A stretch of 64,000 nucleotides of DNA. Origin: Mycteria americana. Lineage: Eukaryota; Chordata; Aves; Ciconiiformes; Ciconiidae. Position 1 is the stretch's first letter. Every line of letters starts with the position of its first letter. Below the pieces are notes generated by a model. That model saw only the letters and a list, made by a program, of their open reading frames with translations. It was not told where the DNA came from and did no database searches. Where the stretch lies: assembly GCF_035582795.1 (NCBI RefSeq), contig NC_134373.1, positions 9,659,501 through 9,723,500 of the forward strand. Direction: 5' to 3'. Shown in pieces: positions 41,983 through 53,770 of this stretch. A program made the translations under genes and the position numbers.

Positions 41983-44900
41983 TCATGAAGGGGCAGCAGC
42001 ACACCTCGGCCACCCCGGGGCTTCCAGGCTCACCCACCGCGCTGGGATGGGTGGACACGTAGGAGGACAGAACACACAGTCAGGTCAGGTGCACCCTGGT
42101 GTCTGCCAAGCAGCCGGTAAGATCGAACGCTGCTTTTTGAGGCATATTATACTGTAAGATGCTGGAAGTACAACGACGAGTTTCCGTACTAAGGAGCACT
42201 GCTGAATTGCTGTGTCGGGTTTCTGGCCCTAAACCAGGCTCTGTCGTGTCGATAGGTGGTGCAAGTTTGCTGCAGTTTCTGGAAAGCTGGAGCATTTTTT
42301 CAAAGATTGCAGTAGGCATGTTAGGCTAATAGTGGGATGGGAGAAGGAAAAGCTAAACACTGTGCCAGCTGCAAGTAAAAGCTGCATCTTAAATATAACC
42401 ACTCTCAATAGTCTGGGCAGTACCAAGGCAGTGTCATGTCGTGTGCGTTACTTCCATAGGGGCTCAGGGTTGTGCCCTGTAGACGGCTTTTAGACAGGTC
42501 TTGCAGCAGAGGCACAGGGCAGACAGCGGTGAACTCCCAAGGGTAATGCCCAGGTCGGTGGGAGCCCCGAGCCTGCTGCCGGGGGCTCCCCCAGCCTTGC
42601 TGCGCAGCCCGGCTACTGCAGCTGAGAGGGGCGAGCCTTGCTAACTCCAAATGAGCTCCCGGAGAAAAAAGGCTGCAGCAGGGAGGACAGCGAAGCAATT
42701 AGACTGTTAGTCTCCATGTTCCGTGTAGAATTAAGTGGTTATGACGGAAACTGGAAACCTTGCTGATGCTGAGCAGAAGTGACAAAGCTGGTGTCAGCTA
42801 AAGCAGCTATGACTGCTAAAAAAAAAAAAAAGAAAAAAGAGTATCTAAGCCAAAGCTGAGTGTCTAACAAGTCCTTGAATGTGCAATTGCGTAGTTTGCT
42901 GATCAGACTGTAAACGTGTCCTGTAAGGTTTGCAAATGGTTGTGTCCCAGGTCTGGGAAATCTGGTATAAATCAGAGAGGCAGAGTTAGCGGTTTGCAGG
43001 CACACAAGTCCATCAGGACTTCCACCGCCGAGGAGCTCTGTCCTAGTGTTTCCAGTGGTTAACTGTGGGGTTGTGGAGTCTAAATTTATTATATGGAAAT
43101 ATTTGGTTCAGCGTTTTCTTCCAAATAGATCCCTATGGATAGCTGTTTGCAGGTCCACCCAACAGCAGAAGAAATTAATGCTCAGGCCCTCCAATGTTTA
43201 ATGTAAGGAGACTATGAAGTCGAGGAGAGAGAAATGCAAGCAGCGCAGTCAGTCTGCAGGAATACTTTCTAAAAGGGTTTGTTTCCATGCCTTGTAGCTG
43301 GCAGTCATCCTGCTCACAGCTGTCCAGGGAATGAAGATTTCTCTTTGCTGTGGCTTTCAAGGTTTTTAACTGTGTCTGTTTCATATTGAAACAAAATTTC
43401 TTTTGGACCATTTTCATCAAAATGGAAACATCTGGTTTGGGTGTAAAAACAGCGGGTGTGTTCTCAACACATTTTGCTTCTGCTTCTCCTGATGTGCAAG
43501 GGCGTTAGGTGCAACTACTGGGAGACTCGGGTGTCCCCCGGTCACGGTGGCACCGACCTGCAAAACCCATGGTGTGTGCATGTGCCTGCCTGCACCCTGC
43601 CCAGCCTCCCCGCCTGCCTTCCCCAGCAGCTGTAATTGAAAGCAGTATATCTCCAAGCGGAAAGGTTTTCTGGAAAAGCAGTATGTTTCAGGAAAACGTT
43701 GCTTGGTGAAAAATGTCTCAAACAGCAAGAACGCTCCTGGCGATAGGAGTAGCAGAGATAACAGGGTTTAGACAGCTTTTCTACTACGTTGTTGCTTTGC
43801 TACGTTTGTGGATTAATCAAGGCCTTTGCCAGACAGGATGGAAGAGCAAAGTTAAGGCAGATCATGGTCTCATACATATCTCTGCCATCCATTCTCTCCC
43901 TCCCCTTCCCAGCTGCCTCTCCTCACGCAGCACCGTTTTGAACGGGGCGACAGCTTTCTCCTGCTGCTGTTGAAGTCAAGCTGCAGGAAAAAGCTGCAGC
44001 GATCCCTGGTCACCGCAGCCGAGGAGCAGACCTCGCTGTCGTCCCCGGCTTCTCTGCCGGGTGGGCAGGTCCTGCTCCGGACCAGCGCGCGACCCGCTCT
44101 GCCAAGCGGGATGGGCCACCTCACTTAACAGCGTGCGATTCTCCCATCGATGAATTCAAGGATGCCGGCGCTCTCCCGTGAAATGCGGAGCGCATCTGAG
44201 ATGGATGGGTGAAAAAGCTGCATTAAGATCTCTTGCTAATCATCCTTGATTAATGCGGTTATACTGTCGTTGTTAAAGGCTGTTGCTGGACAGGGTTAAG
44301 GAAGAAAGACCTGTGAGGAGCAGGATTGGCTGTGAGTTATCTCCCTCTATCTTTTAATCTCTCATGTGGTACAGCCTGATGTTTTCAAGTCTTCCTTTTG
44401 AAATGGCAGATAGAAACATATTGTTGCTGTCTGGAACCTTTAATCTTCAAATGGAAATAAGCTTTTCTTGCAGAAGTAGGCTGCTTTTTCAGGTGCTTTC
44501 AGAAATGCTGATGTTGTGCTTTGGTTGATCTGGCTAATTAAAAATGAGCTCCTGTCAATCAAAACAGTTACTTTAATGGTAATGGCAAAAATGCGAAGTG
44601 TAGCTCTAGTAAATCAGTGTTAGGGAGAAATGTGGCTCATTTCCTCCGTCTGATTCACTCGGGAAGAATTTAGGTTTTTATTGTGAATTCTGATATTCAC
44701 AGACCTTTCTGCTACAAATTTTACCCTTTTAATTCCTGTTGGCTGCCCAGATAACCAATGTGAGTTTATTCAAAATACTTCATTAGTTGCCCGAAGTCTG
44801 GGAAGGGCATTGTGAGGTCTCTCCTGGAGGTCTCCGCTGGGCTGAGTCCAGCTGGGTTCGAGACACCTCCTCCTCCGTCTCATACCGTCTGCATCCCGGC

Positions 44901-47900
44901 CCCTTGGGAACACCTGGTTTTAGCAGATACTACGTTTTGCTCCCTGTAAAAACGGGCAGAACTGAACCTGCAGCCACGGGTTTTCTACCCTGCCGTCAGT
45001 CCCCTGAGCTCTGCCGTTCTTCAGGGTCTGTTTGCTGTCCTAAATGTTCACACAGCTGACCCTGGTGATGCTGAATCCTTCTCTGGAAAGGCCCATCTCT
45101 ATGACTGGCTGAGAAGGCACCTAACTTAGGCCCTCTGGTTAAGCACAGGCAGACAGGGAAATATTTTTACTCCCTCCCTTACACCCTTTGTGTGTATTTG
45201 GCTTTTTAAAATCTATTTCTACACCAAATAGATCAGTTGTTGTAGTAAAAGATATTCCGAGTTTGACTTAAAAGTGCACACAAGAAATGCTTATAAAGAT
45301 ACCTGACGGTCAAGGTTTGAAGGTTATAAGCATGCAGCGTTAGGGTGTGTCAGCTCTGTCCCTGGCTAGCAAGCCTCTTTTCAACAAAGACACAAACCAA
45401 AGCAAACCTGCCTTTATATGTGGAATTTCTCAAATGTTGGTACAAAGACTCCAGGTGCCTTAATGATTAATTAGACTCAAAATGGCAAATATGACAGCCT
45501 AGCAGCAAAAACTAATTATATGGGAACAGTGAATTAACTCAACCAGAGTTAACTCGAAAAACCTCAGAGCAGCTCAAGGATTTTAAAAAATATTTCTTAT
45601 CCCTCTCCTCGCCAAATGCAAGAAACAAACCCTGACCTTCCTCAGAACTGCCTTGTACAGAGAGGCTCTTTAACTTCTTCCTCTTTTCCTGTATTTGCTA
45701 ACCCCCAGTATCACTGTCACTTAAACTTTTCAATGGCAGCGTCCCCCTGCTTCTCTCTGCCCTGAGCTCCTTCCCCTGCTGACTCTTGTTTTCTCTGCCT
45801 GCCGTTCCTGTCCCTCCCTTTTTGAATTAATGCTCTTCTGTTCTGCACGTGTGCACGTTCTTGCATCCCACAGTCCAGTAGCACTTCCCTGGTTCTTCAG
45901 TTGCTGCCTTATCCCTTCTTTCCGTTCTTGCCTTAAGCACTCGGGCGCATCCCGTTTCTCCTGCCTGCTGCAGCCCCACTGCGACCGTGAGCTAAAAATC
46001 CTTGCCTGGGGAGGTGTAACTGGGGCAATTTAATAGCAGACCTGAATGCATCAAGATGGGCTACTGCAGGCTCAATAACTTTTCCCAAGTGCTGTAAAAT
46101 TCAGTCTTCCCTATTGTTCTTCAGATTTAATTTGACACAAACGTGGTGGCACCAATTTCTTTCACAAGGTCCTACTTTGGCCTGTCTCCTTGTAGGAGCC
46201 CTGGAAGTTAGCAGGGATCTGTGATGAAGAAGAGCTGACAAAGGTCCTGCACACATTTACAGCAGAGCCTCTTGCCTTCCCAAGGTGGAGGCCTCAAAGA
46301 AAGTATCTGCTAGGGTATTCCAGTGCTCTTACACCCCTAATTACATTCTCATGACTTAATCATAAGCTGCCTTTTGCTCAGGTCTGCTTGTAACATCTTC
46401 CTCTTTTCTGCTTCTGACACGTGGGCTTTCCTTTTAATGTAGCATCTGTTCAGTTCCTGCCGGAGTGATGGGATTGAAATACCTGCAGATAAGCAGAGGA
46501 TCTTTCAAATTCCTTTTGAAATACACCTGGAAATTGCAAATTCAGTTCTCAGATGGAAAGCTCAACCGCCTGCCACCTGAGGGAAGACACCAGGCACGAG
46601 CTTCCTGCACAAACAGGCAAATGGCACAGATACGAAATACAGCCTCTATGTTTAAAGGCCTCTGCACTTCACAGTTCAGTCCTGTTCTTTTACTAGGGAG
46701 TCTCATGGTAGTCAGTATTTTCCTTAAGGCTCAAGCTTGCAGTCTTGTGATCAGACCGCTTTCATTAAATAAAATTGGCCTGAAAGCATGCGGGTGCTCA
46801 ACTGGGTGACACAACTGGCTTGAAAACCACAAGTCAAAGATACATATACCCCCCCCCTTTTAAAGCTTTTTGGCTTTAGAGGGCATGATTTCTTTGGAGG
46901 AAACGAGGGTCATAATTTTGGTGTGCTATTGGCAACTATTCATACCTGGCTTTTATTTTTAAGGTGGCACCTGAAAGAATGTTTTTCCCTGGTTTTGCTT
47001 CTTTGGGATATATCTCAGGGTGGAAAGGATTGTTTTGAAAAGTCTTTTTGTTTTGTATGACTTTTACATTTGAAATGTTGTTTTTCTTAGACTGGAAAAC
47101 ATGGATTTTTAGCTGAGCTGTTTTGAACGTGGCTGTTGACATGTGTGCTTTGAGGAGAACGCACCTTGGTTAAAGATCCCTCACTACCAGTGAAGGTGGA
47201 GGCAGCCAGAAGAAGAAAAATCTTCTTCTGGTCATGTCTCCAATGTGTATGTGTTGAAGTAGTTTTCCCTTTGGATGATGTGAACACACAACACACAAAT
47301 TACAATCTCGAGCATCCTTCATGCACTGTTGGCTCCCCCCCCCCGACTTCATTTTTTGATAGTGAGAAAAGAGAATGTGTCCAAGTGGGGAAGAAAACAA
47401 ACCAACCCTGTATATAACAGCTCTAAGCTAGGATGAAAAATGCATAAAATAAGCACCCTTTATTTCCCACAGGTCCTGCAGCAAAGCTGGCAAAGATCTG
47501 CCTCACATTTCTAAGGAAAAAACAAGATTTACTTTTAAAAAAATTTTCTTGAGCATTTAAGTTAAAAACATTTGAATTGAGTTACAAAAAATCATATACA
47601 GGTTACCTTTATCATCTGTTTAATGAAAACTAAAGCAAATCCGTGGACAAAGCAAAAGGCTAAGGTCTAGCAGACACTTGGCAATGAGTCTGGGAACTCA
47701 AAAACCTTGAGAACTGTGTATTTGGATCATGCTGTCATCCAGTGATGAAAAATCTCCAGAGTCACCTTCTCGACCTTTCGCTGCATGTGATACATTTGTC
47801 ATTCTACTGCATATTGTGAATTCACCTGGCTCAGATTTATGCACATATAAACATTATAATGAGAAGGAATTACTGCTGCCACCAGTGGATGTGTCTGGCC

Positions 47901-50900
47901 GGCTGCCAGGGAGTTCACTGATTGCTGGGGAGATGCCAGCGTTTATGAAAAACGAGTATTCTTTCAAATCACAAAATTGTTTGTGATTGAGGGGGAATTA
48001 TGAATAGCTGCAGTGTCTGCGATGGCCAAATAAGTTTACTCTGAAATCAGTGCTCGGCGCTCTGATTGGCAAAGCGCTCGACCGCTATGGAGGTTTCTGG
48101 GCCTGATTTTCTGGTGTGCAGAGTGCTGCCGGGTGGGACTCGGCTTGCGCAAAGGGGGTCCGGGCCCCGGGAGACCCTTTGCCAGTGACCGGCAGCCACG
48201 CCAGGCTGCTCCCCTCTGCGCCGTCTGCCGCTCCTTCCTGCGCTGGCTCCTGCTGCTAACGAGTAGTGGAACAGAACTTTGGTCTGGAGGATGTCTCGAA
48301 ATATTCTGTATTTCCTTTAGTTGGTCCTGACACCTTCTCCCCTTTACCACGTGTGGTCCTGCCTTGGTTTGGCTGCTTCACTTTGGCTTCCTTAGTTTGG
48401 CTGGGCTCGCTTTGCCCTCCTGTGGCTGACAGCGGATATTCAAGAGTGGCTGCCCCGGCCCGATTGATCCCTGACATCAGTGTCCTCCAGCGCTGGAGCT
48501 GCCCGCAAGCCCAACTCTTCTGCTCAGAGCAACCCCCTGATGGTTGCGCTCAGTATTTAGTACCTGCTTTTAAGGGTAAACACAAATGTCTTCTCTGCTC
48601 ATTTAATGAAGAGTTGTAAACTCGTGATTAGTTATTGCCTATATTGTTTTTAACATCACTAACCGGAGTAGCTAATAGCTATAATTGGTTTAGGATTTAT
48701 TTCCTCACCGAATTCTTATGAAGAGAAACCCACTGACAGTTCTTTCTCTGAACCCAAATCATTATAACTTCAGACAAAAGAATTCACAATAATAAAAGCT
48801 TCCTCGGTAAGAGATGAAGCATTCCAATTCACTTCCTGAAATACGTGTAATTCTACACCAAAATAACGTTAATATTGTTAACCTCCTGCAGAACTATTGC
48901 ATCCTCAGCTCTTCAGATCTGTGGGTACTTCGGATGCCTCTTGTTGATGTTGGTTCAGTTGTTGGTTGCTTTTCAGTTCCTGATTTGTTTTCAGCAGGTA
49001 ATAAAATATACTGAGAGGGATAAGGCTGGGGAATTGCTCACTGGCTCTGCGGGTTGTGCCTTCTCGGATGCTGCAGACGAGTTGTGTCGGCAGTGCGCAG
49101 GATGGCTTGAGCAGATGCGTGGAAACACAGCACCTCGCATGGCCCCCGTGATGGTGGCACGTGGCCTTCTCCATCTGTCTCACGCAGGCGTGGGGACGTC
49201 TCCTCGTCACTCTGATTAAGCAGCTGGGACTGCAGGGTGATGTTAGATTGACTTTCTCCTGAGAAACTGGAGGTGTCACATGTGAGAGTGGGAAATGGCT
49301 TCCAAATTTATAGCTGCTGCATGTCAGGGTGACTTACTCACTGGAAGTGGAAGGGGTTTTTTTCACTGGCAGGTAGGATTTTTAATGTGAAGATAAGAAA
49401 AGCATGGTGTTTTAATAGTGATGAAGAGAAAATTACTGAAATAAGGGACGTTGGTGATCTTCGCATTTGACCCAACTGGGGTCAGCAGGTACTTGTTGGC
49501 TATCTTTCCAGTTTCAGCATGGTTCAAGGATATCATTGGGATATTTTGATTTCTAGGTGGGGACATGAGAAGGCAGCATGAACACACATAAAATAAAGCT
49601 TTCTTAAGAAATACGTCTTTAAAATACTGCAAATGGATTAGTAATTAACTGGTACTTCATTTAAGATAGCTGAAATCTAAGCAGCTTAGGTCAGGTAAGG
49701 GTTCTTATTCTCTGGTACGTCTGTAGTTCCCTATAAATCTCTTAACTGTAAGGTTTGTGGAGAGGAAAAAGGGAAAGATAAAGGAGAACAAACTTTGAGA
49801 TGTATGAATTGCAACACTTTAAAATAAATAAAAGCAACCACTTGAGATAAATGCAATAGACTAAGGAAAGCCAACTGATAATGCAAGGAAAAGCAGTTAT
49901 TAAAGCAAGCAGGAGCTCTTCCTTTCCTCGCTGTGCAAACGCTGCTGCCCTGGGTAAGCTGATTTCATTTGGTACCACATGCTCGTTTCTCTGGCTATGG
50001 TGCCAGCCAAGGGTGACTACTTTCCATGCAGAAGTCTGCCTTGTAGATATCTGAAGGTAGATGAGAGTAATCCCACCACATATGTCATGTGCTCCATAGT
50101 ATTAGGATAAGATCTTTAGTGGATCCTTTTCTCCTAGTTCTGAGCTTTAATTACTGTTGCAAGCATCTGCTATTGGCTAGGCATCCTTCTGGCAAAATTC
50201 CTGAAAAATGTTCTTGCAGTTTGTTGAGGAGGAATTCTGGGAAAAGTTGGGAATTTCTGTTCAAAGCTTACCCAAAATCATGTTTGATGCATTGTGCACA
50301 AAGTACTCAGAGTCTGGGGGTAAAATGGATTTTTCCTGTTCTGCCACAATTGTAGGTGACCACAACTTCTTGTCCCTCCTACAGATACAGCATACTTGTT
50401 CTATTGCTAAGTTTGAAAAAACCCAAGCATTGTAAGTTCTTTGAGAGTGACAGTAACAAAATCTCTCCATTTAATGCTGGAGCCGTATTCCTTTTTTGCA
50501 GCTCTTTAATAAAGAGGGTGTTGAGGATTCTGCACCATATGGCTTTTGCAGCCAAAAGTCCAGATGCGGTAACTGGTGCATTCAAATGGTGAAGAACCAG
50601 TTTCTTGGCTGCGGCAATAATGATTGCATATGGCTTAGCTGAAGATGGGTGCTGTGCATTGGAAGATATGTCCCTGCCTGCAGCCATGAAATTTCCAAAG
50701 CAGGACTGGGACCCGAATGTGATTATAATGCGAGTCAGAACATAATTCTGAATGCAGGAGGGGATGTGGGAGTGCAAACTGCGTTTGATATGGTAAAATC
50801 TTCGGCATGCTGTAGTTCTCAGCCTGAAGTTCTGCACCCATTGAAGATTTCCAAAGTTGGAGCTTTGGAGTTGCTTTAATGTGAAATATTTATTTTTACA

Positions 50901-51479
50901 TTACAAAGAAAATAATGGCCTAGGAAAAAACAAAACCTAGGGAAAGTGTTCACAAAACACCAGGATTAGGACTGTGAAAAATTGCATAGAAAATTGCTTT
51001 CAGGTCCACGTTTCAGAGCCAAAGTGGCACGAGTTCTCAGATGTGACAAGCAATCACCAGCTCCTCTTAGACTCTACAGGAGCTGCTGAGTGCTCAGTGT
51101 GTGTTTGAAAATGAGGCCACTGATTTAGGCTTCTGTGTAGGGACTTAATGGCCTGATCTGAGGCATCCACTTCAGAAAGTTTTGACTGGCTTCACATAAA
51201 CCCTTCAAGTCAGAGTATATAATTTCGTATTTCCTGTGGCCAGTCAGAGACTTAACTCCAGTTTTGCATTTCATATGCAGAGATTGTTTATAGCCCTGGG
51301 AGGAAGGGAAGTATTTTAAGCAGTGTTGTTCTGAGGACTGGTCAACCTCTTAAAACTCATTGGGTGTTTCTGCTCCTGCAGGCTGAGGGCAGCAAAAAGC
51401 TGAGTGGATGCTTGATGATGACTTGGGGAGGGGCTGAGACGGCAGCGTCCTGGCTGCCACCCTTGCCAGTGAACAGAAC
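41983..51479. other. Intergenic DNA, no gene recognised
   Basis: Frames of up to 152 codons (minus, 50379-50837) have no recognisable domain. Simple tracts include an A-rich stretch at about 42819-42840 and C-runs at about 46851 and 47336. The PBX/MEIS-like site is listed separately. Confidence 0.6.
44535..44561. promoter_or_regulatory. Homeodomain TAATTA plus PBX-PREP/MEIS composite site
   Basis: TAATTA lies at 44535-44540, and CTGTCAATCA at 44552-44561 is the reverse of TGATTGACAG, the established PBX-PREP/MEIS site. The surroundings are AT-rich and free of recognised repeats. Enhancer function is inference. Confidence 0.35.
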
Positions 51480-52515
51480 TGGAGGCTCAGCGCTGCAAAG
51501 GGCCTTCAGAGGGTCTAGTCCCACCACCTCGTCCAGCTACAGGTATGTCATTCCTGGCAGGGATTTGTCCAACCTGCTCTTACCAGCATCTGATGACGGA
51601 GACTCCTCAGCCTCCCCAAGCAACCTTGCTAGTGCTTCATGGTGGCTACTGTTAAAAAGCATCCCCTCACCCCTTCTGATGTTCACTCTAACCCTCTTTG
51701 CTGACATCATAGATCATTACTTTTCCCCCTTCCTTTAGGGAGATAATAACCAGATGATCCCTTCCTAGTTTTGTAAAGTCCTTCTCATAACTGACCGCTA
51801 GTAAGTTTTCCTCCGATCTTCGTGCAGGAAGGTCAAAAGAATTATGACAAATGTATCATGTATTTTCTGTTCCTTTGACACTCTTGGCTCTCTCCACTTG
51901 GCCCGTAGCTTTCTAACTGCAGTATTTCAGCTGAGGTCTAAGGACTGCTGGGTTTGCTGTTATTGTTACTCCACAGGGATTACTTATAGATACTGCATTT
52001 TATGATGTAAGCCTTTTTGCAGCAGCATCACTTTGATTCGTATGCATTTTATGAATCCTTACAAACATCCCAGAAGCGTTCCTGCACCACTGCTTTGCCC
52101 TTCCCTGTTTCATACAGGTGCTTATTCTAAGTGTAGGCCACTGCATTTTTCTTCACTACATTACAAGCTGGGTTACATTTTTAAGACTTACATTTTTAAG
52201 ACTGTTTGTTCTTCTGATTTGCCAAGATCATGTTCATTCTAGCTCTGTCTTCGAACTTCCTTAAAGCTTTTGTCATCTGCAGAATTAGTAAGCATGTTCT
52301 TTTCCATCATCCAAATTATTTATGAAAGTCTTCAAGTCACCCAAGACAGATCATCATGGAAAATATCCTTTCAATTTGACAGTGAACCACTGATACTGCT
52401 CTCTGAGGACAGAGCATCTTCTGCACTCTAGGTCATATTTCCTTCTTTTTTTATGATTATATCTGCAAAGAAAGCCTTGCTGAAGGCAAAATATGTATCA
52501 TTGCTCCTTTTTTAA
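51480..52515 (-). mobile_element. Ancient diverged CR1-like LINE (minus strand)
   Basis: Recognisable blocks occur in the right order for a reverse CR1 element: a TCTAGTCCCACCACC-like start, GGATTTGTCCAACCTGCTCT, ATGACGGAGACTCC, TATTTCAGCTGAGGTCTAAG, TTTGTCATCTGCAGAATTAG, CCAAATTATTTATGAAAGTC and GTGAACCACTGATACTGCTC. The copy is heavily substituted and gapped. It resembles the old CR1 class shared by birds, crocodilians and turtles. The ends are approximate. Confidence 0.72.
52173..52202 (+). repeat. 15-bp tandem duplication
   Basis: TTACATTTTTAAGAC is present twice in exact tandem, inside the ancient CR1 copy. It is therefore a later local duplication. Confidence 0.85.
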
Positions 52516-53129
52516 TAAGAGGGGGAGCACAAGACAATCATGGATGGTCCTGCAAGTTTTGTGCTGTCCTACTATCTGATCCCGTTAGGCCAGGGACAAA
52601 CTTGATGGACAGGCCGAGGTGGAAGGAATGAGCATAGGGGATTTTCCTTTCCACATTTCTTTTCCTCTGAGTCCTATGGGATTTGGATGACCAAGGCTAA
52701 GACAGAAGAACACATTTTCATGTTAGCCAGCACATAGGTGAGTCCGTTTCTCTTGGTTCCTTAGGTGTAACCCTGTACCACATCCTGACCAGGCTGCCTT
52801 TACACAAACCCGAGGCACTATCGCGTTGACTGGACATGCTCTCGCGTTACCCTGCCAGCCTTGACCGACTAAACAAGGCCCGGGACCTTGGGAGCTCAGC
52901 ACCACACTAGTGGTTTTAATTGCTTTCAACCAGGACTTGAAACGCAGCCAGAAAACGCACCACCTCTGAAAGCTGCTGTCTCAGCAGGGCTGTATTAAAA
53001 GGAGATTTAATGAGGGGAACACGGATGGAAAGCCGCCGGAGAACCGCTGCCACAGCACTGGTCTTTTTTAGCCCTTTTTGCTGCTGGTGCCCCACACGGT
53101 ACGATGGGCCTTTGCCCCCGCCAGCCTGC

Positions 53130-53770
53130 AGCGACACAGAGGGGTCTGAGGAAGACAACCTGCAGCGGAGGAGAGCCAGGATAGCTGCCCTGGCCCCTCT
53201 CTGGGGCCGCTCCAGCCTGCAGGGCGGCCTTTGTCAGAGAGGGCTTGGGCGATGGGAGCCAGCGGCCTGGTGCTGTGGAGAGGCCATGGTTGGGCTCCCA
53301 TTGCTGCGGGGCGATGGAGGGAGCGCCCGGCAGGCCTCAGCGGGAGCCTCCCAGCCTCGGGACCGGAGGAGGCTGGAGGAAACACCTCGCCAGGGTAAGC
53401 GGCTTCCAGGAGAGGCGTTAGGCCACCGGCACGGCCGGGGCAGGGCGGCCGGCAGGAGCCGTAGCCTGAACGCCGCCCGCTTGTACGCGACCCTGAGGAC
53501 GAGCGGGCGCCGCCTCCCCCGCGCCTCGTGCACGCTGCCGGGAGCCGCCAGGGGGCGCCGCAGTGCCGCGGCGGCGGGCGCTGCCCCGCGGGGCGGCGGG
53601 CGGGTTGGGCCCGAGGGCTTTCCGCCGCCGCAGGGCGAGCGCCGCCCGGCCCGCGTCGGGGCGGTGGCCGGAGCGGTCTGTCAGGGCCGAGAGCCAGCTC
53701 GGGGGCCGCCGGGGCCGTCCCGGTCGGCCGGGCCGCCGGCGGGTGGTGCGGAGGGTGGAGGCTTCAGCCC
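53130..53770. promoter_or_regulatory. Orphan CpG island
   Basis: A dense CpG block, densest at about 53400-53760, is flanked by ordinary AT-richer DNA 30 kb beyond NABP1. Long frames cross it, including 395 codons on the plus strand at 53010-54197, but the composition (Arg/Gly/Ala/Pro) only reflects the scarcity of stops in GC-rich DNA. It could be a promoter of an unseen non-coding RNA, or an insulator. Confidence 0.6.
53544..53560 (+). promoter_or_regulatory. CTCF-type motif
   Basis: CCGCCAGGGGGCGCC within AGCCGCCAGGGGGCGCCGCAG is close to the vertebrate CTCF core consensus (CCACCAGGGGGCGC). It lies inside the orphan CpG island. Confidence 0.6.

Noticed and set aside
44845-44865. tRNA T-arm-like GGTTCGAGAC
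   Set aside because: No matching acceptor, D or anticodon arms upstream; only the short T-arm-like string.
50379-50837. 152-codon minus ORF considered as a processed pseudogene
   Set aside because: No protein family recognised and no poly(A) tail or other retrocopy sign.
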